Shown: one piece after another, positions 34,450 through 42,638 of the stretch
How the letters are laid out: each line of letters starts with the position of its first letter
How positions within the stretch are numbered: position 1 is the first letter of the stretch
NCBI GenBank assembly: GCA_023146255.1
Contig: JAGLCJ010000013.1
Coordinates: 1-64,000, forward strand
From: Alcanivoracaceae bacterium
GTDB lineage: Bacteria; Pseudomonadota; Gammaproteobacteria; Pseudomonadales; Alcanivoracaceae
Length of the DNA: 64,000 nucleotides
Direction of reading: 5' to 3'
Notes under the pieces: model-generated
The model's input: only the letters and a program-made list of their open reading frames with translations
The model's database searches: none
Told to the model about the DNA's origin: nothing
Made by a program: the position numbers and the translations under genes

Positions 34450-35411
34450 CGAAGCCACCATTGCAGGTTAAAGGGGGCGACGGAGATTGCCACGGCAATC
34501 GTCACTGCATAACCGATCAGCATCAGCAGGGCGATGGCAGCCTCGTTGTGCTTGCGCGCGTTTTCCGTCGGCTGCTGCCAGTAACGCTTCAGTGTCAGCA
34601 ACGGAAGTCCCAGGGCGATCAGCAAGATGGCCAGCGCCCATAGCGGCAGCATGCCGGCCAGTTGCCAGACCAGCAGGATCTGGATTGCCAGCATTGCCAG
34701 TGCCAGCAGCAGGATCACCAGCACTGCGCCGCGCGCGCCAAAAATACGCGAGTAGGAGTCGACGCTGTCACGCTCTTCCCCGGCGCCTTTGGTCTTGCGG
34801 GTAATCTCGAAGGCAAAGCCACTGACAAATGCCAGTGCCATCAGCCATATAATAGTCGCCGATGGCGCCAAGCCCGGCACGCCAAGATTCGCCAGCCACC
34901 AGACGATCAGTGGCATCACCAGCATGTGGCTGAAGGCATACAGGGTCAGGCGTTTTTCCAGCCAGTCGCCGCAGAAAAACTCTTTCCCCATCAAGCAGGT
35001 CCAGGCAAACATCATTGCCCATGCCAGCAGTGCTGCGCCCGGTTGCCAGTGATCCAGATACAGACTCCAGAGAATCTGACTGGCGATGGCAACGGCGCCC
35101 AGCAGGCGCAGATGACCAAGTGTGATCAGACCGCTTTGCAGAATTCGCTGCGGATGATTGTGCAGGTCGATCTGATAGTCCTTGTGTTCATCAAAGATGC
35201 GCAGCAGCAAAAACCAGGACCAGGCCACCAGCGCGCCGACGACGTCTGCAAACGATAGCGTAATCTGGCCCTGAAGCTGGCGGGCAATCACGGCGCAGGT
35301 CAGGTAAAGAATGAAGAACAGTAGCGCGTTGGCCGGTGGAAAGCGTTCGTTGAACCAGGCGCCAAGGCGCTGTGGCAACGGGCTTTGCATGGTTGGTACC
35401 GAGGTGGACAT
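34446..35411 (-). CDS. UbiA-family prenyltransferase
   Basis: A 321-residue protein with about eight or nine transmembrane helices. The first Asp-rich site is LLRIFDEHKDYQIDLHNHPQRILQSG (about 70-95), a variant of the NDxxDxxxD motif, and a second acidic stretch is GEERDSVDSYSRIFG (about 210-225). UbiA enzymes attach isoprenyl chains to aromatic rings, to haem, or, in archaea, to geranylgeranylglyceryl phosphate. GGAG lies six bases before ATG 35411. It is coupled to the HMG-CoA reductase fusion downstream. The acceptor is unknown. Confidence 0.87.
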   Translation of the reverse strand: MSTSVPTMQSPLPQRLGAWFNERFPPANALLFFILYLTCAVIARQLQGQITLSFADVVGALVAWSWFLLLRIFDEHKDYQIDLHNHPQRILQSGLITLGHLRLLGAVAIASQILWSLYLDHWQPGAALLAWAMMFAWTCLMGKEFFCGDWLEKRLTLYAFSHMLVMPLIVWWLANLGVPGLAPSATIIWLMALAFVSGFAFEITRKTKGAGEERDSVDSYSRIFGARGAVLVILLLALAMLAIQILLVWQLAGMLPLWALAILLIALGLPLLTLKRYWQQPTENARKHNEAAIALLMLIGYAVTIAVAISVAPFNLQWWLR

Positions 35412-35534
35412 GTCTTGCTCCGGCAGGGGGGTCCCGGGGCGGGGACTGGCGGGCGCATCCTAAAGAGGCGGCCCGCCTTGCCGACATGGGGAATTCGGCC
35501 AATGGAGCGGCATATCCGGTCTGCTACGAAGTTA

Positions 35535-37832
35535 CTATCGGTCCACCGCAATTAATAGCGGCGGAAGGAGAAGAAAGTCGTAGACCAAAGCCAGCGCAAT
35601 GCTGGTGGACAAAAGTGCACCCATCCCCCAGCTAGGCGAAAACGGCGAGAACATCAGAATGGCAAAACCAAGCGTCAGCACCACAGTGGTCACCAGCATG
35701 GCGACGCCAACGGTGGAAAAGGCATAACGCACCGCCTGTTCGGGCAGCATGTTCTGCTCGCGTCTGGCGCGTTGATACTTGCTGAGAAAGTGCACGGTAT
35801 CGTCGACCACCAGACCCAGTGCCATGCAGGCAATCACACTTAGACCAAGATCAATGCGGCCAACGGTGTAACCCCATATGCCGTATGCAGCGAGAATCGG
35901 GATCAGATTCGGCACCAGACTAAGCAGGCCGATGCGCACGCTGCGCAGAATGAACATCAGCAACGCCGAGATCAGCACCAGTGCCAGCACCGTGCCTTGT
36001 AGCAGACTGGCCATGTTGCGCTCGGAAATATGTGCGAACACCATGTCCAGGCCGGTGCCTTCATCAATTTGCAGTGCCGGCGCGTTTTCGCCAACCCAGC
36101 TACGGATCTGTTCATCCAGTGCAATCAGTGCTGATGAATCGGTACGCGATAACGATACGGTCATGCGGGTCGACTGACGGTCGGCGCTGATGTATTCCTC
36201 GATGCCAAGGCCCAGCGGCAGCGACATTTCATAGAGCAGCATGTTCTGCGCGGCCCGCTCGGATGTGTCTGGAAGTTCAGTCGGTTGGTCAGCACCGGTT
36301 TCCAGAAGCCGATGAACTTTTTGCAGGCGCGGCAAGATACCGTCTACCTGGACAATCGCAGAATGCGTACTCAGCCAATCATGCAGTGCTGCGAGCTCCT
36401 GCAGAAACTCTGGCGCATTAACGCCCTGCTCGGAAGCGCTGGCAATGCGGTACTCAATAAAATTGACGCCGTTCAGGTTGGCATCCTGCACATCCAGTGC
36501 CCGGCGCACGGCAAAGCTTTCGTCATAGTATTCATGCCAGCGCTCGGACAGCGTGTTTTGCGGCACGCCAGGAACCAAGATGATTACCGACGCCAGCGCG
36601 GCAAGCAGGATGGCGTGACGACGACGAATGACGAAGTCCGCCAGCTTTTCCATTGGTGCAAACAGACGACTGGCGCCGCGGCCGGATTGGACGCCGCGGC
36701 CCGGCGGCAGCCAGCAGAGCAGGGCCGGCACCAGCGTAATAGTCAGGATAAAGGCGGCAATGGCGCCGGCAGCGCCCATATTGCCCAGCGCCCGATAGGG
36801 CGGCGCTTCGCTGAAGTTCAGACAGAGCAGACCGATGGCGGTGGTGATGGAAGTGATCAGCATTGGCGCGAAGTTAATGCGCAGGGCTTCCTGCATCGCG
36901 GCAATGCGTTCGCGGCCCGTTGCAAGCTGCTGCTGGAAGGTCACCAGCAAATGCACCGCGTCAGCCACCGCAATCACCATGATCATGCTTGGCACAATGC
37001 CGATGGCCGGTGACAGCGGCACATTCAGCCAGCCGAACAGCCCGAATACCATGGCGGTGGACAGGCTGATGGCGCTGAATACGATCAGCAGTGCGCCAAG
37101 ACTGCGCAACATGACAAACACCAGCACATAGATCAGCAATGTCGACAGTGGAATAAGCATCGACATGTCGCGGGCAACGGCTTCTTCGAGCGCCAGATTG
37201 ATAATGCTGGTGCCGAACAGGTGCACGGTCAGCTGGTCAGCATGCGGCTCTGCCAGTGCGGCGACTTCGCTACGGGCACGCTTTACCAGCTCACGGGTGG
37301 CATTCGGATCATTGTCTGGAAGCTGCAGGGCAATGCTGATGGCGGTGACGGTTTCATTTTCTGCTATCAGCAATCGGCGCAGGGTGTCTTCGCCCAGCGC
37401 GATCTCGCGAATGTTTGCCACCGACGCGGCATCAAGCTGCAGATCATTATCGATCAGGTTGCGAGCCGTGATGCCGTCGGCGTCCGCACTCAGATGCTGG
37501 AAGCTGGCCAGCGAATCCACCCGGCGTGAAAACGGCAGTGTCCAGCCGAGATTGGTCAACTCCCGAACCAGATTCAAAACGGGTGCCGTAAAAACGCTGC
37601 CTTCATGTACTTCAACGAGCATCACCAGTGTGTCGCGTTTGTTGAAGTCGTCCTCCAGTGCTTCGAATGCCAGCAGCTGCGGATTGTCGTCACTGAAATA
37701 GGCGCGGAAGTCGGCATTGAAAGTCAGCCGTGCAGCGCCAGCGGCGGCAACAAACACCAGCAGCAGTGACAGCGCAGTGACAAGACGATAACGACGACCG
37801 ATAACATCGCCGAGCAGGGCAGGCAGGTTCAT
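35535..37832 (-). CDS. MMPL/RND-superfamily lipid exporter
   Basis: A 765-residue inner-membrane transporter with the RND two-fold layout. Helix 1 lies near residues 18-38, followed by a periplasmic domain to about 210, a block of five helices, a second single helix, a second periplasmic domain and a final five-helix block. GLSVIACMALGLVVDDTVHFLSKY near residue 670 is typical of the MMPL/HpnN-like predicted exporters that carry hopanoids or other hydrophobic lipids. The start is ATG 37832, after GGAGTGG. It is probably the first gene of the lipid cluster, with 123 bases before the prenyltransferase gene. The likely role is export of the cluster's product. Confidence 0.88.
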   Translation of the reverse strand: MNLPALLGDVIGRRYRLVTALSLLLVFVAAAGAARLTFNADFRAYFSDDNPQLLAFEALEDDFNKRDTLVMLVEVHEGSVFTAPVLNLVRELTNLGWTLPFSRRVDSLASFQHLSADADGITARNLIDNDLQLDAASVANIREIALGEDTLRRLLIAENETVTAISIALQLPDNDPNATRELVKRARSEVAALAEPHADQLTVHLFGTSIINLALEEAVARDMSMLIPLSTLLIYVLVFVMLRSLGALLIVFSAISLSTAMVFGLFGWLNVPLSPAIGIVPSMIMVIAVADAVHLLVTFQQQLATGRERIAAMQEALRINFAPMLITSITTAIGLLCLNFSEAPPYRALGNMGAAGAIAAFILTITLVPALLCWLPPGRGVQSGRGASRLFAPMEKLADFVIRRRHAILLAALASVIILVPGVPQNTLSERWHEYYDESFAVRRALDVQDANLNGVNFIEYRIASASEQGVNAPEFLQELAALHDWLSTHSAIVQVDGILPRLQKVHRLLETGADQPTELPDTSERAAQNMLLYEMSLPLGLGIEEYISADRQSTRMTVSLSRTDSSALIALDEQIRSWVGENAPALQIDEGTGLDMVFAHISERNMASLLQGTVLALVLISALLMFILRSVRIGLLSLVPNLIPILAAYGIWGYTVGRIDLGLSVIACMALGLVVDDTVHFLSKYQRARREQNMLPEQAVRYAFSTVGVAMLVTTVVLTLGFAILMFSPFSPSWGMGALLSTSIALALVYDFLLLPPLLIAVDR

Positions 37833-37858
37833 GGGACCACTCCGGGAACGGGGCCGGC

Positions 37859-37886
37859 ATTGTAGGAGCGGCAGCAACAGGGACAA
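37859..37886 (-). promoter_or_regulatory. Candidate sigma-70 promoter of the lipid cluster
   Basis: On the minus strand TTGTCC (37886-37881), a 16-base spacer and TACAAT (37864-37859) resemble a -35/-10 pair. They lie 27 bases before the exporter start and after the pyr operon terminator. The -10 box overlaps the conserved head of a REP remnant. Confidence 0.4.
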
Positions 37887-37894
37887 AGCGGCGA
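37861..37894. repeat. REP remnant
   Basis: TGTAGGAGCGGC at the left and GCGGCGA at the right match the two ends of the REP unit at 25024-25050, but the palindromic middle is replaced by an unrelated sequence. It lies between the exporter start and the pyr terminator. Confidence 0.5.
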
Positions 37895-37895
37895 T

Positions 37896-37927
37896 AAAAA
37901 GTGGTATCAGGCCGGGCCTGGTACCAC
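37896..37927 (-). terminator. Intrinsic terminator of the pyr operon
   Basis: A nearly perfect 27-base palindrome (GTGGTAT...TACCAC, 37901-37927), followed on the minus strand by TTTTTAT, lies 28 bases past the dihydroorotase-like gene. It closes the gshB-to-pyrC operon and isolates the lipid cluster downstream. Confidence 0.85.
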
Positions 37928-37955
37928 TAAGGGAAAATACTGATCAGCAAGAAAG

Positions 37956-39239
37956 TCAGTCTGACAGCCAGGTGACACGGCCTTCGCATACGGTCAGGCG
38001 AACATTGCCGGGCAGTTCGGCATCCAGCCACGGACTGTTCTTGCCGGCAGAGAGCCAGTCATCAATCGGTGTGCGCATGGCGGCGGCATCGACCACGCAG
38101 AGACTGGCGTTGCGACCGATTTCCAGATGGCCGATCTGCTGGCCAAGGCAGCGCGCTGGACCGGAGGACAGAAGTGCAATGGCGCGATGCAGCGTCAGCG
38201 CACCCTGATCCACCAGTTTCAGCATCAGTGGCAACAGCGTTTCGATACCGGCAATGCCGGCGCGGGTAGACGGGAACGGTGCCTGTTTGCTCGACGAGCC
38301 GAGCGGAATATGTTGCGAGCAGACCGCATCAATGGTGCCGTCGGCCACCGCCACCAGCAGCGCTTCACGATCTTCGCGGCTGCGCAGCGGCGGCTGGATA
38401 TGGCAATCGCTGTTGAAACCTTCCAGTGCGGATTCGTCCAGCAGCAGATGATGAATGCTGACATCGGCGGTCACCGGCAGGCCGCGGGCCTTGGCGTCAC
38501 GAATCAGTGCCGTGCTGGCGCTGCAGCTGATCTGCTGCACATGCAGGCGCACGCCAGTGGCCTCGCACAGTATCAAGGCGCGTGACAGCTCGATGGTTTC
38601 TGCCACCGCCGGAATGCCGGGCAAACCGAGACGGGAGGCCACCGGACCTTCGTGGGCGCAGCCGCCGGCACTGAGGGCGGCGTCCTGCGGTCGCATCATC
38701 ACCGGGATGTCGAAAGTGGCGGCGTATTCAAAACTGCGTTTCAGCACCAGCGCATCCTGCACCGGTCTGCCGGCGTTGCTGACGCCGATGCAACCGGCCT
38801 CTTTCAATGTCGCCATTTCCGCCAGTTGCCGGCCTTCCAGTTGCTGGGTCATGGCAGCCAATGGCAGCACTTTGGCGAAGCCGGCCTTGAACGAGCGCTC
38901 GCGAATCAGACGGACCACGGCGGTGCTGTCGATGACCGGATCAGTATTCGGCTGGGCACACAGATGGGTGATGCCGGCGCTGGCCGCGGCGCGGGTTTCC
39001 GAGGCAATGGAACCGCTGCGGCCGCCGCCCGGTTCGGAAAGATGGACGCAGGTATCCACCAGACCTGGCAGCACCAGCATGCCTTCGGCGTTGATGATCT
39101 CTGCACCCGGCGCGTCGAGGCTGGCAGCGATACGCACCAGCCGGCCGTTTTCAATCAGCACATCGAGCACTTCATCACGGCCAGTGTTCGGATCAATTAC
39201 CCGGCCCTTGCGGATCAGCAAATGCGCTTTCTGGCTCAC
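37956..39239 (-). CDS. pyrX: Dihydroorotase-like protein (PyrC', probably non-catalytic)
   Basis: A 427-residue amidohydrolase-fold protein. It starts at a GTG (39239) that overlaps the pyrB stop as GTGA; the frame extends to 39266 without a better start. The strand that normally carries the two zinc-binding His residues reads VDTCVHLSEPGG, so the first His is Cys. This fits the inactive PyrC' (PyrX) subunits that Pseudomonas-type aspartate transcarbamoylases need for dodecamer assembly. The active dihydroorotase must be elsewhere. Adjacent pyrB strongly supports this structural role. Confidence 0.9.
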   Translation of the reverse strand: MSQKAHLLIRKGRVIDPNTGRDEVLDVLIENGRLVRIAASLDAPGAEIINAEGMLVLPGLVDTCVHLSEPGGGRSGSIASETRAAASAGITHLCAQPNTDPVIDSTAVVRLIRERSFKAGFAKVLPLAAMTQQLEGRQLAEMATLKEAGCIGVSNAGRPVQDALVLKRSFEYAATFDIPVMMRPQDAALSAGGCAHEGPVASRLGLPGIPAVAETIELSRALILCEATGVRLHVQQISCSASTALIRDAKARGLPVTADVSIHHLLLDESALEGFNSDCHIQPPLRSREDREALLVAVADGTIDAVCSQHIPLGSSSKQAPFPSTRAGIAGIETLLPLMLKLVDQGALTLHRAIALLSSGPARCLGQQIGHLEIGRNASLCVVDAAAMRTPIDDWLSAGKNSPWLDAELPGNVRLTVCEGRVTWLSD

Positions 39240-40216
39240 AGCCCGCTCTCCTGTCCGCTGATGCACATCGACATCACCGCCATGCGCACCGCGATGCCGA
39301 AGGTGACCTGATGCAGAATCACCGAGCGCGGACCATCGGCCACTTCCGAGGCAATTTCGACGCCGCGATTGATCGGCCCGGGATGCATGACAATGGCATC
39401 GGGTTTGGCCGGACGCAGGCGATCGTTGTTCAAACCATAGAGGCGGAAAAATTCGCCTTCCGACGGCAGCAATGCGGAATCCATCCGCTCTTTCTGCAAC
39501 CGAAGCGCAATCACCACATCGACATCGCGCAGTCCGGCTGCAAGGTCGGTGTAAACGCTGACGCCGAGACTTTCGATATCCTTCGGCAGCAGGGTTTTCG
39601 GGCCGATCACCCGGACTTCCTCTGCGCCGAGAATATTCAGGGCATGAATCTGCGAGCGTGCCACCCGCGAGTGCAGCACATCACCGATGATCGCCACCTT
39701 GAGGCCTGCAAAGCGGCCCTTGTAGTGACGGATGGTGTACATGTCGAGCATCGCCTGAGTCGGGTGCGCGTGGCGACCGTCCCCGGCATTGATGACTGCC
39801 ACCTGCGGGGTGACATGATTGGCGATAAAGAAAGGCGCACCGGAATCGGAGTGGCGGACGATAAACATGTCGCTGGCCATGGCTTCCAGATTCCAGAGCA
39901 TGTCCATCAGGGTTTCGCCCTTGCTGGTGGCGCTCTTGGCAATATCGATATTCAGCACATCCGCCGACAGCCGTTTGGCGGCCAGCTCGAAGGTGCTGCG
40001 GGTGCGGGTGCTGGCTTCGAAAAACAGATTCACCACGGTCTTGCCGCGCAGCAGCGGCACCTTCTTGATCGAGCGGTCGCCGACTTCGACAAAGCTGGCT
40101 GCGCCATCAAGGATTTCTTCTAACAGGGGGCGGGGCAGGCCTTCGACGGAAAGAAAGTGCTTCAGCCGGCCATCGGCGGTCAGTTGGATGTTCGCGGATG
40201 GCGGCGAGGGAATCAT
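39236..40216 (-). CDS. pyrB: Aspartate carbamoyltransferase catalytic subunit
   Basis: Condenses carbamoyl phosphate and aspartate to carbamoylaspartate in pyrimidine synthesis. It has 326 residues. The carbamoyl-phosphate site FFEASTRTRSTFELAAKRL lies at about 65-83, with HPTQAMLDMYTI at about 151-162 and the aspartate-binding AVIALRLQKERM near 230. The N-terminal extension before LKHFLSVEGL is typical of the larger Pseudomonas-type chain that works without PyrI. Its ATG overlaps the pyrR stop (ATGA). Confidence 0.96.
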   Translation of the reverse strand: MIPSPPSANIQLTADGRLKHFLSVEGLPRPLLEEILDGAASFVEVGDRSIKKVPLLRGKTVVNLFFEASTRTRSTFELAAKRLSADVLNIDIAKSATSKGETLMDMLWNLEAMASDMFIVRHSDSGAPFFIANHVTPQVAVINAGDGRHAHPTQAMLDMYTIRHYKGRFAGLKVAIIGDVLHSRVARSQIHALNILGAEEVRVIGPKTLLPKDIESLGVSVYTDLAAGLRDVDVVIALRLQKERMDSALLPSEGEFFRLYGLNNDRLRPAKPDAIVMHPGPINRGVEIASEVADGPRSVILHQVTFGIAVRMAVMSMCISGQESGL

Positions 40217-40725
40217 TCAGGCGTCATCTCGATAATGTCCGCAGCTAGTGGTGCGGGTCCGCGCAATTCTACCCGCTGGTGGGGTGGTAATGCCAAGGTC
40301 TCGCCACAAATATCGGCACTGATTGGCAATTGCCGTTGGCCGATATCGAACAGCACCACCAGCGTGATCGATGCCGGGCGGCCGAAATCGAACAGTTCAT
40401 TCATGGCAGCGCGGATGGTGCGGCCGGTCATCAGCACATCATCAACCAGCACGATATGGGCGCCTTCCACTTCAAATGGCAGCTGGCTCGGTTTGACGTT
40501 CGGGTGCAGGCCACGGTGGGTGAAGTCGTCGCGGTAGAAGCTGATATCGAGGCTGCCAAGCGGAATCTTGCCGAGTCGCTGTTGCAGCGCGTCGGCCACC
40601 CAGGCACCGCCGGAGTGGATGCCGACCATGGCGAAGTCGCTGATGCCACGTCGTTGCAGGGAAGTCTTCAGCTCCGCCGTCATGCGGTCGAGGCGGCTAT
40701 CGATATCGGTCCGGGTCCAGTTCAA
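40213..40725 (-). CDS. pyrR: Bifunctional pyr regulator / uracil phosphoribosyltransferase PyrR
   Basis: A 170-residue phosphoribosyltransferase-fold protein. The PRPP motif VLVDDVLMTGRTIRAAM lies at about 93-109. The only plausible start is a TTG at 40725, preceded by AAGGAG at good spacing. In Bacillus PyrR is an RNA-binding attenuator; in Pseudomonas-type operons it is mainly a regulator of pyr genes with weak uracil phosphoribosyltransferase activity. It lies upstream of pyrB and is coupled to it. Confidence 0.93.
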   Translation of the reverse strand: MNWTRTDIDSRLDRMTAELKTSLQRRGISDFAMVGIHSGGAWVADALQQRLGKIPLGSLDISFYRDDFTHRGLHPNVKPSQLPFEVEGAHIVLVDDVLMTGRTIRAAMNELFDFGRPASITLVVLFDIGQRQLPISADICGETLALPPHQRVELRGPAPLAADIIEMTPE

Positions 40726-40736
40726 GGTGCGCTCCT

Positions 40737-41156
40737 TCAGGGCGGGCTGCCGCCATCGCGGAAATAGCTCTCAATCATCAGCACCGCAGCGAGACTGTCA
40801 ACGCGCGGGTCCGGGCCGCGCTTGTTGCGGCTGCCGAGCTGGTCACGGGCTTCGCGGGTGGACAGGCGCTCGTCCACCATCCACGCCGGCTTGCCAAAGC
40901 GACCATTGAGTTGGCGGGCGAAGCGCCGGGCCCGCTCGCTCGATTCGCTTTCACTGTCGTCCATGTTCAGAGGCAGGCCGATGACAAAGGCGGACGGCTG
41001 CCATTCGGCGATCAGCTTGCCGATGCTATCCCAGTCCGGCACGCCATCGCGGCTGGCCACGGCCGGCAGCGGATTGCCGGTGCCGGTCAGCGACTGGCCG
41101 CAGGCGATGCCGATTTTCTTTGTGCCGTAGTCAAAGCCGAGCACTGTCTCAGGCAT
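40737..41156 (-). CDS. ruvX: Holliday junction resolvase-like RuvX (YqgF)
   Basis: A 139-residue RNase H-like nuclease from ATG 41156. The opening VLGFDYGTKKIGIACGQ carries the first catalytic Asp. FVIGLPLNMDDSESESSERARRFA and VDERLSTREARDQL hold the other acidic residues. YqgF proteins process pre-16S rRNA and may resolve DNA junctions. It sits between algH and pyrR; ATG and the algH stop nearly abut. The frame is open further upstream, but that part overlaps algH. Confidence 0.94.
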   Translation of the reverse strand: MPETVLGFDYGTKKIGIACGQSLTGTGNPLPAVASRDGVPDWDSIGKLIAEWQPSAFVIGLPLNMDDSESESSERARRFARQLNGRFGKPAWMVDERLSTREARDQLGSRNKRGPDPRVDSLAAVLMIESYFRDGGSPP

Positions 41157-41709
41157 GGCCGGCATCACCGCTGAGCAGGCGGATATCGACGCCGAGGGTG
41201 TTGGCGGCGGTCTGCCAGCGCTCGCTGATGGGTACCTCAAACAGGGTGGCTGGCTCGGCCGGCACGCTGAGCCAGCTGTTATCAAGGATTTCCTGCTCCA
41301 GCTGACCGGGTCCCCAGCCAGCGTAGCCGAGCACCGTCAGCGAACGGTCCGGACCCTTGCCTTCGGCAATGGCTTCGAGGATGTCGCGGGAGGTGGTAAG
41401 ACGGAGGCCATCCGTCAGCAGCTGACTGGCGGTCCAGTGATCACCGGTATCCGGGTGCAGGATAAAGCCTGTTTCCGGGCGCATCGGCCCGCCCTGTACC
41501 ACCTGATGGCGGCCGGCCAGAACATCATGCTTGATCTCGAGATCGGCAAGGATATCGTCCAGCGACAGCGACGAGGGCCGGTTCACGGTCAGACCCATGG
41601 CGCCGTCGGCATCGTGCTCCACCACCCAGGTGACGCTGTGATGGAAGTTCGGATCGGCCAGCTGTGGCATGGCGATCAGGAAATGATTTTTCAGGCTCGG
41701 ATAACTCAT
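41149..41709 (-). CDS. algH: UPF0301/AlgH family protein
   Basis: A 186-residue protein of the YqgE/AlgH family. The start is taken at ATG 41709 because the conserved opening SLKNHFLIAMPQLADPNFHHSVTWVVEH follows directly; an upstream ATG at 41757 would add 16 unconserved residues. GGPMRPETGFILHP and LTVLGYAGWGPGQLEQEI are typical. It is soluble and cytoplasmic, with no firmly known biochemical role, although mutants affect alginate and virulence regulation in Pseudomonas. It is part of the gshB-tonB-algH-ruvX-pyrRBC operon. Confidence 0.94.
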   Translation of the reverse strand: MSYPSLKNHFLIAMPQLADPNFHHSVTWVVEHDADGAMGLTVNRPSSLSLDDILADLEIKHDVLAGRHQVVQGGPMRPETGFILHPDTGDHWTASQLLTDGLRLTTSRDILEAIAEGKGPDRSLTVLGYAGWGPGQLEQEILDNSWLSVPAEPATLFEVPISERWQTAANTLGVDIRLLSGDAGHA

Positions 41710-41760
41710 GACACCAGTATTGGGGTGAAGCAGGTCAGTAACAAGTGAGCGGGGCATGAC

Positions 41761-42636
41761 TCAGTGCGAGGTCAGCCGCTCACGGGAATCAAACCGCCAG
41801 GTACGGATGATCTCGAGAATGTCGACGTTCTGGCGCATCTCATCCGGGAACGGCGCAAATGGTGCTGCCAGCCGGACGCTCTGGATGGCTGCCTCGTCGA
41901 GGAAGCGATGACCGGATGACAGGGTCACCTCGATCTTGTCGACGCTGCCATTGGGTTTTAGCTGCACTGCCAGCCGGACATTACCGAAGATGCCTTCATT
42001 AAGTGCCTTCTGCGGGAAGTTACGGGTGCCAATTTCCTCGACGGCGCGGCGAAAGCTGTCCAGGTACAGGGCTTCGTAGTGCGCCTTGGCTGACACCGAG
42101 GTCAGGTGATGCACCCGCGGGCGCTTGGCGTAGGCCTGCTTCTGGGCATCCAGCCGCGCCTGGAGACTGGCGATTTCCTCGCTCATGGCGGCGTCCGATT
42201 CGCGATTGGATTTCGGCAACGGCTTTGGCGGAGTGGGTTTGTCGACTTTCACGGGCGCCTTGCGTGATGACACGCCCTGCGTGGTCAGGGTCACCCGCTG
42301 CACTGGCGCCGGGTCCGGATTCAGGGTGGACGGGCTTTGCAGGTTTACCTGGGCAATAGTCTGGCTGTCGAACGGCGACTGTTCAGTGGTGGTGACCTCT
42401 CGCTTTTCGTCGAGATCGCCGGAGGCCTGCTGGTTGGCCTGGGCAATAAAGTCGGCGTCCTCCGGCTCGGTCTCGCTGAGCTGCTGGGCGATGGTGACCT
42501 CGATGGTGCGTGCCGCCGCCCCGGGGTCCTCCGGGGCAAAGCCGAGCCCGAGAATCAGCACGGCATGAAAGGCCAGCGCCAGAAACAGCATGAAGCTGAG
42601 CCGGTCGGCAGCGCTGACGGTGGTGGCTGCGGCCAT
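41761..42636 (-). CDS. tonB: TonB-family energy transducer
   Basis: A 291-residue inner-membrane protein with a single N-terminal helix (LSFMLFLALAFHAVLILGLGF, about 13-33). A Pro-, Lys- and Gln-rich periplasmic linker with a coiled-coil-like part (EEIASLQARLDAQKQAYAK) follows. The C-terminal TonB domain (about 195-285) contains GNVRLAVQLKPNGSVDKIEVTLSSGHRFLDEAAI. By position it corresponds to TonB3 of Pseudomonas, linked to twitching motility, rather than the iron-uptake TonB. Confidence 0.9.
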   Translation of the reverse strand: MAAATTVSAADRLSFMLFLALAFHAVLILGLGFAPEDPGAAARTIEVTIAQQLSETEPEDADFIAQANQQASGDLDEKREVTTTEQSPFDSQTIAQVNLQSPSTLNPDPAPVQRVTLTTQGVSSRKAPVKVDKPTPPKPLPKSNRESDAAMSEEIASLQARLDAQKQAYAKRPRVHHLTSVSAKAHYEALYLDSFRRAVEEIGTRNFPQKALNEGIFGNVRLAVQLKPNGSVDKIEVTLSSGHRFLDEAAIQSVRLAAPFAPFPDEMRQNVDILEIIRTWRFDSRERLTSH

Positions 42637-42638
42637 CG

